Positions 1 through 11,600 of a stretch of DNA of 64,000 nucleotides are shown here, in pieces. The notes below the pieces were generated by a model. It saw nothing but the letters and a program-made list of their open reading frames with translations. It was not told the origin of the DNA and ran no database searches. The translations under genes and the position numbers were made by a program. Every line of letters begins with the position of its first letter. Position 1 is the first letter of the stretch. The DNA is from Lateolabrax maculatus (taxonomy: Eukaryota; Chordata; Actinopteri; Acropomatiformes; Lateolabracidae): NCBI GenBank assembly GCA_031216445.1, contig CM062198.1, positions 3,162,001-3,226,000 of the forward strand, written 5' to 3'.

Positions 1-814
1 TTTCACAAAAGGAACTGCAGAGCCTTTAAAACAAAGTTCAGGCCGTTAAATTTCAGGTCTTTGACCCTGTTGCTCGGTTACTGTTTAGACAGCCTTGCAG
101 TAACCTTGTCTGTTCTGTTTGTGAAAGTCTGTGACTCATCGGTCAAACCCCTGCACGCACACCGAGAGCGCTGTCACAAACAGTTGTTAAAGGGTTTTAT
201 TTTTATAGCAGAGGTGTGGAGAGGTAAATAACCTCTGTGTCACTGAAGGAATGAAGAGAACATATTGGTATCTGCTGTTTGCAGCCAATAAACAAGTTAG
301 AGCTGATGTGTATCAGAGATCACAAAAAATGCATATACATGTTCTGTGTTTGTCTACAGTGATGATTTTCTCTCAACACTTCAAATGTTCAGCTGACCAG
401 CACAGTGAGTGCTTTTAACAGGACTGCCAGCGATCACGGTTCCAGCTCCTTTTGCTGGACACCATGACTTACTGTGCTGACTTTTATTGTTCTCAGTGCT
501 GAGGCTTCACATAAATGGATAGTCCCTACATTTATTAACTGTAAAAGATCTGATTTCAAATGTTTTCCAGGAAAATATTTACAAGAACCTTTTGAACATA
601 AATGCCTTCATTTGGCTGAAACAGTGCAGGATTTCAAATATTCAATAAATCAGTTCTGCAAATGTTTTATGATGGACTGTTCAATCCACTGCCATCTGGT
701 TTAGCAGCATCCGGGATAGAACCACAAGACTGTAAGAGCTTTTTCCCACAGGCTTTGAGGCTACTGAACTCTTTACTCCCCCCTGCTGAGCACTGCAGAC
801 TCATACATACCCCT
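1..814. other. intergenic, no gene recognised
   Basis: Short open frames occur on the plus strand (474-704 and 662-916) but they lack recognisable domains, and splice or promoter context is not evident. I see no repeat family I can name in this stretch. Confidence 0.5.
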
Positions 815-965
815 CTTCCACCAAAAGAGTTCGAGGGGGCGGTTCAGAGCAGGTGCCTAATCTCCAACCAGTTCTTTGTGTTTCAACAGCAAAAGAACCG
901 GCTCTTGGCCAGGTAAACTGGATAGTGGTAACAATTTGCTGGGTCAGAACAAAGAACCACTTATG
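815..965. repeat. possible hAT-derived short repeat
   Basis: The stretch has the look of a common fish non-autonomous hAT repeat: 'ccagttctttgtg' at 868-880 faces 'agcaaaagaaccgg' at 888-901 as an imperfect hairpin, followed by further AAAGAACC words. I could not define terminal repeats or a target duplication, so the family is a tentative call from pattern. Confidence 0.3.
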
Positions 966-2394
966 TCATGGGGCTGGGGGCGGATTATTGTGACCAATGT
1001 GACCAACTATGTATGTATAAAAAAAACAGAGTGAGAAAGTTTATGTAGAGTGCAGTATCATCAGCATTATCTGATAATAATAGGTAGGTAACGAGACGGA
1101 GCCTTTGTTGCCCTCAGCTGCACTTTTGAATGACCAATAACCAATAACAGACAATGCCTGGGGGTGTTCCATATATAAAATCCTTGCTCGTGCACACAAC
1201 CAGTGACTTATACTGTGCTGCTATTGGCCCTATTCATGGTCATGACATGGCCTGCAATGTTAATGAAGTACTGTGGCCAGGCTGAAACAGAAACCTCTTT
1301 TTGTTTTTTTACTGTATACAGAACATTTATATTTATGCATTTATATATTATATCCTGCATTGTAACACTTTCCACATCCACCTTTGTAGTACACAGTATT
1401 TTGAGTAAGAAAATGAAAACTATTTTTGTTTATATTACAGTATATTTGTGTGTTTTTAGTTGAGTATGAAAACCTAACAAATATATTACAATAGTACTGT
1501 ATATACTGTACATGGTAAGTTACACTGAACACGCAAAAGTCTCCTGATAAGACATTCATACTAATGTTTTACTTTGAGCACATCGATGTCTTTTTGTATG
1601 AAGGTGTGTGTGTGTCATTTAAACACAAAATACAATTTTCACTTATTAGAACTTTTTAATTGTTTTAATGAAAAAAGGCACAACTTTACATGTGTGACTG
1701 CTCTGTTCATTCATTGCACTTTAGTCTTTGTACTTGTTTTATGTCTATTTTTAATATATCTGCTCTTATTGTGTAAACTGTAGCACTGAAGAAACACACT
1801 TTGGTTTCCCTGAATACTGAGTATGGAGGGAATGACAATAAATTCTGAATTCCTTGTACCTTCAAATGCATTCAACACAATGAGTCTTGGTGAGTAACAC
1901 CGAATGTGAAATGTTCTGAATGTTCTGAAAACCTCAGAACGGTCCATGCATTAATTATTATTCATTCAGTTGTTCCTGTTGTATAATGACAAATGCCGGT
2001 TTAGGGGATGTTATTGTTGCATTGACCGAAGACGTGCAATGCAATTCAGCGCACCAAAGCGCCAGCTTGTTCCATTATCTAACTTGTACAATGAAAATTG
2101 AAAAAGGAAGTTGAGAGCCGGAAATAGAGACAGCTTGCCTTCAAAGTAAAAGATGCATGTTTTGGCTGCAGCGGTCAATTTAAAGAGAGCTAAACAAATG
2201 AATAAACAAATAGCCTAAATAATGAACATAATTCATAACTGTTATACAGTCATATTTCTGTGAGTGATGTGATTCATGTATGTAACGTTAATAATCTATA
2301 TACAATCTATGCTTAATTAATATATTCATCAATTTATTTATTTGATTAATGCTATTTAATCTGTTACTTTGGGTGAACGTTAAAGGCTATAGGC
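966..2394. other. AT-rich intergenic, no gene recognised
   Basis: Several 60-85 codon open frames occur on both strands but none shows a known domain. The stretch 1300-1700 is AT-rich with many TA dinucleotides. Nothing else is recognised. Confidence 0.45.
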
Positions 2395-2935
2395 AGAAGG
2401 CAGAAGAAGACTCAATAGCAGGAATCACACCGAAACAGAATTAAGTCCAAAAATTAAAGTTTAATGGTAAATGGACTGCATATTTATAGCACTTTTCTAG
2501 TCTACTGACCACTCAAAGCGCTTTTACAATACATGCCTTCATTCACCCATTCACACACATAGTTTACTGAGAGTTCCAAGGCACAAAACAAACAGGCAGT
2601 CAGTGGAGCAAAAATACAGACAAACAAAAAAAAGGCAACTCCAAAGAGGCTCACAAGGTTTAGGAAGAAAAAAAGAACAAACAGGCTAGGATCCAAACAA
2701 GGAATGGCTGGAGAGCTAGTCTTGCAAAAGAACTAAGACAATCTGCCTAATTGAGTGGAACAGCAAAGGGTAAAAATAGTAAGAGAACTAATGAGATAAC
2801 AGAACATAGGTGCCGAATCAAAACTGGCGGGAAACTCAGTGGCAGGAAGTAAAACGAACTGGAAAGCGAGAGGGCAGGTAATTACAAAATAAAACAGGAA
2901 GTGGAATCAGGAGTCCATACGGGAGGGTGTAACCA
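2395..2935. repeat. dispersed repeat interrupted by a second repeat tail
   Basis: Purine-rich sequence with phrases such as 'aaaacaggaagtggaatcagg' style words is typical of dispersed fish repeats. Inside it, 2463-2566 carries the signature 'tatagcacttttctagtct', which recurs at 33163-33408, so a second repeat appears nested in the first. Boundaries are approximate. Confidence 0.35.
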
Positions 2936-3347
2936 CTTGTTACACTGACACTGTATGAGTCTAGTAACATGATCTGTTCCTAGGGAGAAATAGTCAGTTT
3001 CCAGTGAAATATGCAGATATTAACCCTGTCGACTGTACAAATATAATCAGCTGTTCACGGTCACTGAAACCCAAAGCTGCAGACGTCAGATAATGCAGCT
3101 AAAAAGCTCTCTCTTGCTCTGCTCTGTCACCTGACGGAATATTTCTTCATGTATTATATATTGTTCAAACAACAGAAACTCATATTACTGTTTACTATTA
3201 ATCTGCATCTTCCTTTAGCTTCTTATTTGTTTTATATTTCAATTTGTATACCTCTAGCAAAACAATACCTTGCTGCCTGTTATAGACATAACACATACAT
3301 ATTTCCATATTTTCAATTTTCGCCTCAGTTTTCATTTACTAAGAACA

Positions 3348-3350
<3 letters not shown>

Positions 3351-3395
<45 letters not shown>
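3351..3395 (+). repeat. (TG)n microsatellite
   Basis: About 22 uninterrupted TG units. Three overlapping open frames that encode Cys-Val runs come from this tract and are not genes. Confidence 0.97.
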
Positions 3396-3396
<1 letters not shown>

Positions 3397-6300
3397 ACTC
3401 TAATCTATCACCTCAGTGTGAGCTGCAGAGAGGTGAGACATTTGTTAGGTCAGGGTGTTGGGAGAGGAGCAGTGAAGAGTCTGGGGACAGACAGTGAAAG
3501 GACTGTTTTAATATGTGCATGCACATCTGAAATATGTCTGTGTGTATATTTTGTGTGATGAGATTACCTTTGTGACCTACTGCACCACCACAGAAGACAG
3601 TCCATATAAAGTCAGAGTATTTTTCTGCCAACAGCATGCCCTGAAGTCTGTGAATTGTTGAATACCTGAAGTCTAAATCTCATCCATCCATGGGATCACT
3701 CATCTGTGTACTTGAATAAATACAGTTGGCCATCAAAGTGAAATTATGTGCAAACGTCTTCATAAGAGTCCAGAGGGTAATCAACCATTGTGTTTAGCTG
3801 TTTGAGTTTCTTTAGAAGACAGTATAACTGCAGTGAAAGTCAGCCTTACACATGTAAACAAACTGGTGTTTATGGATGAATATACAATAAGTCTAACTGA
3901 AATTAACTTAATGTTTGTTTCCACTACAGTATATTTATCTACCCTGTAACTCACATGTCCTGTGAGACAATTTCATATTTTTGGTTTGCATTAATTCATT
4001 GTTTTCCTTCACCGTTGAATCAGGGACAGTCGGTCACACTGACTAACAGCCAGACAGAAGCCAATAATGATAGGTTGTATAACTTACAACATAGCAACAA
4101 ACTGAGAATTTGGAAATATTTGTATTTGCATAAACAAACACAACACACCAAAGACCCACATTAGCTTTCCTGCTACAGTCTCCTTCTTATCTAACTTGTC
4201 CTGCACCTTAGCTTGTTAAACGAGCCACCCCCCAAAAAAACATTCATCAGGGAAAAGGGCACTACTAACTAGTCAATTAAGATGCTGGTGTGACATTTAC
4301 TTTTAGTACCACCACCCAGAGGAAAAGGATTATTTCTGCTATTTCCCAAAGATCTTTTTCATCACTCTTGTGCTGAGCTGTTCATCATGTACCTTCCTAT
4401 TAGATTGAACAAGTTGATTCATCTTGTTCAAAGACTGAGTAGAGCATGTCTTCACCTACGTTGGCAGCGGGCCTTTACAGGCCGCGGATTATTGACTGCA
4501 GTAGACTTTTGCTGCTGGATTCTGGATATTCTAATGTTACAACCAAATTCTTCTTCACATTCCTAGATTTAGTTAGAGCGGATAGCCTACATGAACAGTG
4601 CCACTCTACCATTGCAACTCTAATTGTGTAAGTTTGCCATATATGTATGTTCTTCGCATATCTCAAGAACCAATAATCCGATCGACTTCACACTTGGAGA
4701 GTGTATTGCAAATCCAAACGTATGCCCGTTTCGAAAGGCCAGACCCCGAATGGGCACTACAGTAAATAAAAACATACTGTCTGCTCAGCTTTACATAGTA
4801 TTCCCCCTCACAAGTACTGCTGACTGCATGATTTTTTGTGAGCTTTAAACTCTGTAGTGCACAAAATGAGTCCTTCTCAGATGATCTGATGCATAGAAGA
4901 ATTTCTCTTAGGTGTATTGGATTTGAGTGAATAGAAACAATACGATTTATTTCCCATACTGAATCAGAAAATATTCAGAAAAGAAAAAATACATCTACTC
5001 CTCTTTCTATTAAACCGATACAGAGATGCCGTATTGAGGTGATGTACTGTATAGCACAGCACCTGCCACCCGAGGCCAGTCTCTAATGGTGGAACAGGCA
5101 GCTGAGCTGAGAAAGATGGTTACATGGGAAAATGTTACAGGACTAGTATAAAAGAAAAATGCTTATTTTTTTCGTAATTGCAGGTGCACCACTTAACACA
5201 TAACAATGAAGGTCGGGAAAACTGTTTAAATGGAGAGTAATCTGTCAGCCAGCAGCAGCAACCATGTAATAAACTGTATTTATGGGCCATGCCGTTGTGG
5301 TGATGATAACTGTCAAATAGTGTGCAGGCTCCACCTACTTGGTGCATAATGAGTCGGCCCAGTGTCAGCAGGTTCTCCAGCAAGAATCTATGGAAGAAGG
5401 GCGCTTATTTCCTATCTATTCATTATTCTGTCAGCCATAAGTATTTGAATCTAGCAATACTTGTCTGAGTAGGCTAATTGTATATTAGACACTCCGCATT
5501 TTAGGCTAGACTATGTCGTCACCAGCAACTGAGCTTTTATGTTTATTTTGTTTTTGTTTTACACAAATACTGTCATATCATATACCCTGCTAAAATGTCA
5601 GGAATGTATAAAAAAAATGGATACCACCCAAGCCTAGTGAATTATACTGAAATTATTTACTGTGACTCCCAGGTCAGTGTCATCCATCTTAGTGTGGTAT
5701 TGTAGTGAAATTTGTAACAGAGTGAGACTGTATAGAAAAAACCATGGTTGGCCTGTAGATGACATGATGGAGTAGGAGGCAGCAGAGTGAGCCAAGCCAC
5801 TGCAGAATAGGCCACGCCACTTAGGTGATGGTGCATGGTGGTTAGTAGAATTAACTGATAAACGCCACGGGACTGATGGCGCAGCTCCAGCACTGGTGAC
5901 GTGGCTTCAGGTGGGCGTCAGATCATGCTTGACTGTTATCTGACCTGCTATAGCTGTCAGTTTTTTTAAAAATGAGCTCTGGAAAACCCAGAACTTACTG
6001 GTATATAAAAAAAAAAGGTGTAAAGACAGGGGTGGGTTTGGAAAGTCCAAAGATTTCTACAGGAAGGAGTCAGACAAATACACCAATAGAAGTGAAGGAG
6101 TTTGAACTTCTTGCGAGTTTACACAATTGTCTCTGGGTATATTTTTAACAGGTTTTAAAAAAGTTTGCCAAGAGCCACAGGGTATATAAAGAGTGGCCAT
6201 TATGGCTTCAGTAATGGCATCAGCTGCGAGGAATTAGGAATCAGTATACATTGGAAGTAGTGATAGGTGCTAACGCTAGCATTATTTGCCACAGGATGAT

Positions 6301-7640
6301 TCCAGATAAATTCACCGCAAAATGTCAGGAATTCACACAGAATTTTGTTAATATTTCTGACTCTTTAACGAAGTTCCTGATACATCAGTTCATTTTGAGC
6401 ATACTGGAAATAGTCAGTATGGTTTAGACAAGACGCCTCGGTAGAGAGTGTAGGAGGCAGGACCTGATGCAAGAAGTACACGGCAAAAATCTGTTTTTGC
6501 GTTGATATAAATACTACATGTATTTGGACATATCTGCATGTAGTGGCTATCTGTCAAAAAAAAAAATTCTTCCAAAATATACTTACAAAGGCCACAGATG
6601 CACCAGTTCAGTTGGATTGTACGCCTTTGTCCAGACAAGATTCATGTTTCAGGCTGATTTATTTTCAAGTTCAAAAGGCAATCCTGCAGCTTCTCTCTCG
6701 CTCTGGGAAAAAAAACATGTAGCACCAGCTAACCTTATCCTAAATCCTGCCTGGTCTGATGCTTAGTGCCCCTAGTGGTTACAAATAAAAATGCTAAAAT
6801 AACAAATAATAATCTAAATAATGAAATGGCTCCTTGTAGGGTTTTGCTGCAGTGAACCTTTACAATCAGGATAACAACCAGCGGTGTTGAGGTGTAAAGC
6901 ATGGCAAAGAAATGACCAACATTAGTCAAGCAAGGATTTCTTTCAGAGCTCTGTTTTTTTACTGGTCTGTTTTTTTACTGGTGACCATAAACCCATTCTA
7001 CAGATTCACAAGCCTCACCAACATGTAGCAGGCTGAAGGGTAACAAAGGCTATGGCACAAGTGCAGCAAATTCTGGCAGCCAACCTAACCCCCACTCTCT
7101 CACTCTCTACACAGCTCTCCCACATGACATATAAATCTATGGCCTTTACTACCCCATAGACATACCCACAATCTCTTAATATATGTACAATTTACCAATA
7201 TTTAATTACCAGATACACATTTGCCTAATACAGGCTAAATAATATACATAATTAACTAAAAAAATACTGAACAAAAGTCAAACTAAACCGGAATCCCTCT
7301 ACCCACTCCCCTCCCTCTTTAACTACTTAGTACAGCCCAACAAGGTAATTAACAACTGCTGGACTCCTGTGGCTGCATCCTCACATATGCACTCCATGAA
7401 AACACACCCCAGAAGTATACCTCAAAGAGAGAGTGGTTAAAATGAAAAACACATTGTTTATTTTGGTCCAAATATAAAAATGAAATGTACTTAGATAACA
7501 GTATTTAATAGAAAGTTTTAAATTAAAATCACACACAAATAGTGCAAATAGTGTTAAATTCAACTAGCCATTACAAGGGATGGCAAACATTCACCTTTAC
7601 TCTAAACAATATGCAAAATATAAAGTTTAACAATATACCT
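3396..7640. other. intergenic, no gene recognised
   Basis: Over 4 kb without a recognisable coding exon, RNA gene or named repeat. A short tandem duplication of 'ctgtttttttactggt' lies at 6951-6983. Small open frames at 5135-5383 and 5657-5893 (minus) lack known motifs. Confidence 0.45.
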
Positions 7641-7689
7641 AGAAAAACATACATAGTAATAATAAGGAGGTGTGTGCTGAGGGAGGGTA

Positions 7690-7950
7690 TTGCGGGTGCG
7701 TTGCAGACATCCGCTGGACCATTCGTCTGAGTAGATTAGTCATGTCCTGAAGAACAGCCATCTTCTGCGCCTTCTCCACCCGCGCCTCTCTCAATACCTG
7801 CTCCTTGTACTCCAACAACCTAAGCCATCCTCTCTCGTTATGGTCCTTGTCCATCTCACTGAACAGGTCCCTCATCTCAGCCGATAGCCTTTTCCGAGCA
7901 TGTCTGGTTCCTCCTCTTTTTCTTCTTAGGTGGAGAACGACATGAGGAGT
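7690..7950 (-). pseudogene. exon-like fragment coding a basic, coiled-coil-like C-terminus
   Basis: Read on the minus strand, a pyrimidine tract ends in 'attgttag' at 7951-7960 and looks like a splice acceptor. Downstream, one frame gives a basic start (LHLRRKRGGTRHARKRLSAE) and then a helix-rich, charged segment (MRDLFSEMDKDHNERGWLRL and EYKEQVLREARVEKAQKMAV) before it ends. This looks like the C-terminal coiled coil of a Myb/SANT-type DNA-binding or transposon-associated protein. The frame predicted from the upstream exon-like piece (donor at 15410) does not join cleanly, so it is either broken or misjoined. The provirus at 8049-15359 sits in the presumed intron between the two pieces. Confidence 0.35.
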
Positions 7951-8044
7951 CTAACAATAGCGACAAAAACGACATTAGTTAAATACTATTGCTAGTCATT
8001 ATAATATTATTAGACTTCTGTAGCGCTCTGTATCATGCAAGTAG

Positions 8045-8048
8045 CTAG
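8045..8048. repeat. target site duplication CTAG, left copy
   Basis: CTAG directly precedes the left LTR (which starts TG) and recurs at 15360-15363 directly after the right LTR (which ends CA). A 4-bp duplication fits gammaretrovirus-like integration. Confidence 0.9.
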
Positions 8049-8124
8049 TGTTGTATCTTCCGTAGCGATGATGTGATGATGATGAAGAAATCTCCGCTGA
8101 CACCGACTTATTTGTATAAAAAGG

Positions 8125-8130
8125 TTTATT
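8125..8130 (-). terminator. polyadenylation signal AATAAA in the 3' LTR
   Basis: TTTATT on the plus strand is AATAAA on the element's sense strand, about 95 nt downstream of the TATA-like box in LTR coordinates. The same signal is at 14930-14935 in the other LTR. Confidence 0.7.
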
Positions 8131-8439
8131 ACAAAAAGTACAGCGTCAAAACAAGCACCATGGATTGCCTGTGAGAAGATCCGAAGCCAATGTGAATCTC
8201 CCCCGTTTTCCACTCAAACTACACCTTTTAAAGCCTCATGGTATAGCTAATGTGTGGTAACAAGATAGGCTCAGAGCCAACCTCATAACCATATATGGCT
8301 ATTTTTACAAAAAGGGAAGATGTGAACATATGGTTCATGTTAAAACTGATCTCCTCTCTTTGGAACTTTAGAAAAACAACCCCCAAGTGACATCCATCCA
8401 GGATGGCGCCAGACCTTTGACATAGGCCTACCTAAACAT

Positions 8440-8518
8440 TAGACACACATGTGCCTAAACATTGGATCCACACAAGTATCTAAACATTGGATCCACACAA
8501 GTATCTAAACATTGGACA
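8440..8518 (-). repeat. tandem units in U3
   Basis: Four imperfect units beginning 'ctaaacattgga' or 'ctaaacattaga' follow each other at about 25-bp spacing. The same array is at about 15235-15323 in the 5' LTR. Tandem U3 repeats are commonly enhancer elements in retroviruses; that role is inferred. Confidence 0.75.
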
Positions 8519-8554
8519 CACATGGGAGAGACATCTCTCAGCTCAGACACCTCA

Positions 8555-8572
8555 TATTTCCCCCCTTCGAGA
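8555..8572 (-). promoter_or_regulatory. polypurine tract (plus-strand primer)
   Basis: On the minus strand, 'cgaaggggggaaata' abuts the start of the 3' LTR, the expected place and composition for the tract that primes plus-strand DNA synthesis. Confidence 0.75.
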
Positions 8573-9486
8573 CTACACAGAGTCTCGAAAAACAAAAGAA
8601 TAAAACATGCATAAATATTATTGTGATAGAAATAACAATTCCTCCTACATCTGCTTTCTAGAGCATAACTTTTACCATTCTACAACTTTATGGAGTGTGA
8701 GAGCGAAAAACCTGTCCGGCAGCCATCTTCCCTAAAATATCCATCAAACAATCTAGACAGGAAAATTCTCTCACGGTCCCTCTGCCTTGGGCAACCACAC
8801 ATGGCACTCCAAACCAATTAAAAAGAGGAATTTTAATAATTTGTATAGGGATATAACTTAAGCAAATACATGTGAAAACCTCAGAAATAAAATCAAAACA
8901 ATGTCCAAATTCAGGCCAGTCGCCCCGTTGCACCTTCCAATGGACCTTTCCCTGCCTAGACCCAATTTCCCTAAGCGTTAAGGAAAAAAAAGAAAACATC
9001 TGAGGTCTCAATATACTCACTCAATATCAGAAAACATCTTTCTCCAAACAATTGGTAAGAAAAGGAAATATTATAAAAGTTTAGTATCATTCATGCAATA
9101 TCATATAAAAAACATAAAAATATATATCACACTGCAACTCCTCAGCAGCGTCGACTCTCAACGTAGTGTCGATGTATTGAATCTGAACATTTTGTCAGTG
9201 TCCTTGTTCAGAATCCTTCAGTCCATTGTGATTGTCCATTTTTGAGTGTCTGAATCCCTCTAGTATATCTTTCCCCCAATGTCCTTCTGGAAGGAAGTCA
9301 AAAACAACCAGTATCTTTTGCAAAACAACAAATGTAAATCAAACATCACATACAGAAGTGAATGTGAATAGTTACAACTTCATATCATTCCATTTTATGA
9401 TTCACATTTTCCCATTTCCCCCCTTTAATCATATCATCCAGTATAACTACTAGACACCAACATAATAATAGAAATAGATGTTAAGA
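8573..9486 (-). other. proviral 3' region, env expected but not recognised
   Basis: About 0.9 kb between integrase and the polypurine tract, where env should lie. The longest minus-strand frame, 8688-9020, encodes 110 residues with a hydrophobic stretch (ISEVFTCICLSYIPIQIIKI) and several cysteines. I see no signal peptide, furin site, fusion peptide or CX6CC motif, so it may be an env remnant, an accessory frame or chance. The rest (9021-9486) is AT-rich and closed in all frames. Confidence 0.5.
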
Positions 9487-10158
9487 TTATATCAAGATTA
9501 AACATTCAATATGGTTTGAGCGACACACCTTTAATGCCAATGGAAGTGTTGCTACCCAATTTAAGCCCATGTGCTGACAAATTTTCACAATGCGATTTTT
9601 CAAAATACCATTCATTTTCTGACAAATCCCTTGACTTTGTGGATGATATACAGCACCAAGACGTTGTTTAATTCCCAGTTTTTGCAAAATCAATTTCACA
9701 GTCTTTATCAACGAACTCTTTTCCATTGTCTGAGGATATCCGATCCGGAAGTCCCCACCTGCTTATGACTTCTTTACACAAAAACTTGGCAACTGACTGA
9801 GCATCCTTTCGCTTAGTTGGACAAGCTTCAGGCCATCGCGAAAATCTGTCCACAACGACTAACATATACCTCTTTCCGTCAACTGGTTTTATCATATCAA
9901 CATAGTCAACAACTAGCTCACGCATTGGACCTCTCGGAGTTGGAATGTAACCAGGAGGAACCATCACACCTCTCCGAACATTGTTTTTCAGACAGATAGT
10001 GCATCTGCCTATGACATAGTCAATCTGCTCAAACAAACATGGTGCCCAAAATCCATACTCCTTTGTGATCTTTCTTCTAACTTCCCCCCTTGCAACATGA
10101 GCTAACCCATGTGCTTTGGCCAATTTGTCTGCACCCGTGACTACTTTTGCAGCTTCTT
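9487..10158 (-). pseudogene. retroviral integrase, frameshifted and catalytically altered
   Basis: Two overlapping minus-strand frames (9668-10123 and 9487-9726) together cover most of an integrase. The N-terminal zinc-binding part shows H-x3-H (HGLAH) and C-x2-C (CTIC). The catalytic core shows the first Asp in LVVDYVDM, then VVVDRFSRWPEA and the second Asp in SSDNGKEF. Just after this the frame changes near 9703-9710. The second frame continues with YHPQSQGICQKMNG, where the position expected to hold the third catalytic residue, Glu, is Gln (CAG). This enzyme joins viral DNA to the host chromosome; this copy is not expected to. No start codon is expected, as integrase would be released from a pol polyprotein. 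Confidence 0.9.
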
Positions 10159-11139
10159 CTGAGAGGCCTTATGCCCCTTTTCAGCCAGTATTTGTAACAA
10201 TTTAATTGAGTCCTGATGACATGTTTCCTCATTTGGTGAACAAATAATAATGTCATCCACATATTGAACAACAGTGCTTTTTAGCATCTTATATATCCCT
10301 GTCAAATCCTCCTTCAATACTTTATTGAAAATGTGTGGACTATGTTTGAACCCTTGTGGCAATCTCTTATACTCATAAAACTGTCCCTTGTACGTGAACC
10401 CAAACAGACCCTGACTTTCAGTACTAAGTGGAACACTGAAAAATGCACCACATAAATCTAACACCATAAAATGCGTCGCTTCTGGCGGAATGTGTGCCAA
10501 CAAAGTATGCAGATCTGGCACCTCTGCTGGAAAATCGGCCACCACTTCGTTCACCGCTCTCAAGTCATGTACCATGCGGTAAGAATCATCCGGTTTCTTC
10601 AGAGGCAATAAAGGCGTATTACTTTGAGGATTCTTTGTTATCTTCAAAACATCAGCTCTCAAAAGTCCTTCAATTTGCAACTCAATTCCTTGACTTGCTT
10701 CTTCCTTCAATGGATACTGGTTTTTCCACGGAGGTCTGACTCCTGGTCGGAGTTCAACTTTCACTGGTTGGGCTGACTTCACCAGTCCAATATCAGTACT
10801 ATGCTGAGCACACAAACATTCTGGAACTTGTCGCAGCATCTCTTCTTTCATAGAGTCTGAATCCATTTTAGCACTGCAAATTGATTCCTGTGTCATTCGC
10901 ACAACTTGTGGCTGTCCCCATCCTTGAGCAGAAATCATAATTTTGATAAATCGTTGGTCTTCACTCCTCCAAATGGCAAGATTATCTTTCACCGGTACAA
11001 AAACAACTTCCTCTGCTTCCGCCATCATTTCTCCTAAGTGATTTTGCTCACATTCTTCCGACACCAACAAAGTCACATGTGGCACACTCTTCTTGATATC
11101 GAATTCTCCATTCAAATAATCATCTCTGTCTATCTTCAT
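10141..11139 (-). pseudogene. retroviral reverse transcriptase, truncated, RNase H lost
   Basis: A 332-codon frame. Residues 1-125 are a linker, and its residues 20-24 (PHVTL) belong to the 2H-like segment described separately. From about residue 130 the reverse transcriptase fingers and palm are clear: NTPLLPLKKPD, the first catalytic Asp in VLDLCGAF (residue 228), LPQGF at 260-264, and QYVDD at 292-296 with the catalytic Asp pair. The QYVDD box and LPQGFKHSP fit class I retroviruses. The frame stops directly after HKASQKKLQK, where connection and RNase H should follow; instead integrase begins within about 20 bp in another frame. It would copy genomic RNA to DNA in the virion core; as written, it lacks RNase H. 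Confidence 0.92.
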
Positions 11140-11600
11140 GGCTTTCTCTTCTTCTCTCTTCTTTACCCTTTCTTCTTTTGTTTTTCCTTTGCAACCCTCT
11201 TGTCAGTGTTTTCCTCCTCTTTAGTCTCCTTCTTTCCGGCTTCTGCCCCCTTGTCTTTAACTTCAACAGTCTCCTTCTTTTCTTCTTCTTCCTTTTGCTC
11301 CTCTTTCCTTTTTTTTTTCCCTCGTCGTTTTTCCCTGTCTCCTCATCCCTTTTCTCTACTTTCTTCTTGGCTTCTTTCTTGTGGTCCCAAAATTATGCAA
11401 CCTGAACTAAGTTGAACTTAATTTAGCTGACGACTTACTCATTCCTCTGGGTTTGATTGAACAGCATTCTTGAAATACTTGAGCGTGCAGTGCAATGGAT
11501 CCTCCGGAAGTTTCGCATTGGGCATATTAGCTACGATGAACTTCTCCCACAATTTAGCTGACTTCAAAAATTCTGCGCCAAGATTTTCCGATCCAATATA
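11020..11600 (-). pseudogene. 2H-phosphoesterase-like segment between protease and reverse transcriptase (tentative)
   Basis: Two motifs of the HxTx type appear on the minus strand: DPLHCTLKYF (HCTL at 11481-11492) and VPHVTLLVS (HVTL at 11068-11079). In 2H phosphoesterases (LigT, 2'-5' RNA ligase-like, some viral 2',5'-phosphodiesterases) two such motifs form the active site. Here they lie in different frames, about 138 codons apart, separated by a purine-rich tract (about 11140-11400) that codes Lys/Glu-rich sequence in more than one frame and has an A10 run. A frame change near 11590 links the first motif to the protease frame. The family assignment rests on motif shape only; a broken linker that resembles it by chance is possible. 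Confidence 0.4.
11140..11400 (-). repeat. purine-rich low-complexity tract in pol
   Basis: On the element's sense strand this is almost all A and G, including an A10 run at about 11309-11318. It reads as Lys/Glu/Arg-rich in successive frames, which suggests indels in homopolymers have moved the frame more than once. Confidence 0.8.

Larger units (their letters stand above)
8049..8554 (-). repeat. 3' LTR of the endogenous retrovirus
   Basis: 506 bp, bounded on the plus strand by TG and CA. It matches 14851-15359 except for a 3-bp AAA deletion near 8090 and about three substitutions near 8449-8514. On the minus strand it holds a TATA-like TTTAAAA at 8226-8232 and a polyadenylation signal AATAAA at 8125-8130. 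U3 contains a short tandem array of about 25 bp units (roughly 8440-8515). Confidence 0.95.

Noticed and set aside
3149..3558. Overlapping plus-strand frames with Cys-Val runs
   Set aside because: They are translations of the (TG)n microsatellite at 3351-3395.
8010..8213. 67-codon minus-strand frame, repeated at 14755-15018
   Set aside because: The same sequence occurs in both LTRs, and it crosses the LTR edge at each site. It is chance reading of LTR sequence.
11038..11415. Plus-strand 125-codon frame rich in Phe, Ser and Leu
   Set aside because: Antisense reading of the purine-rich tract in pol; low complexity.
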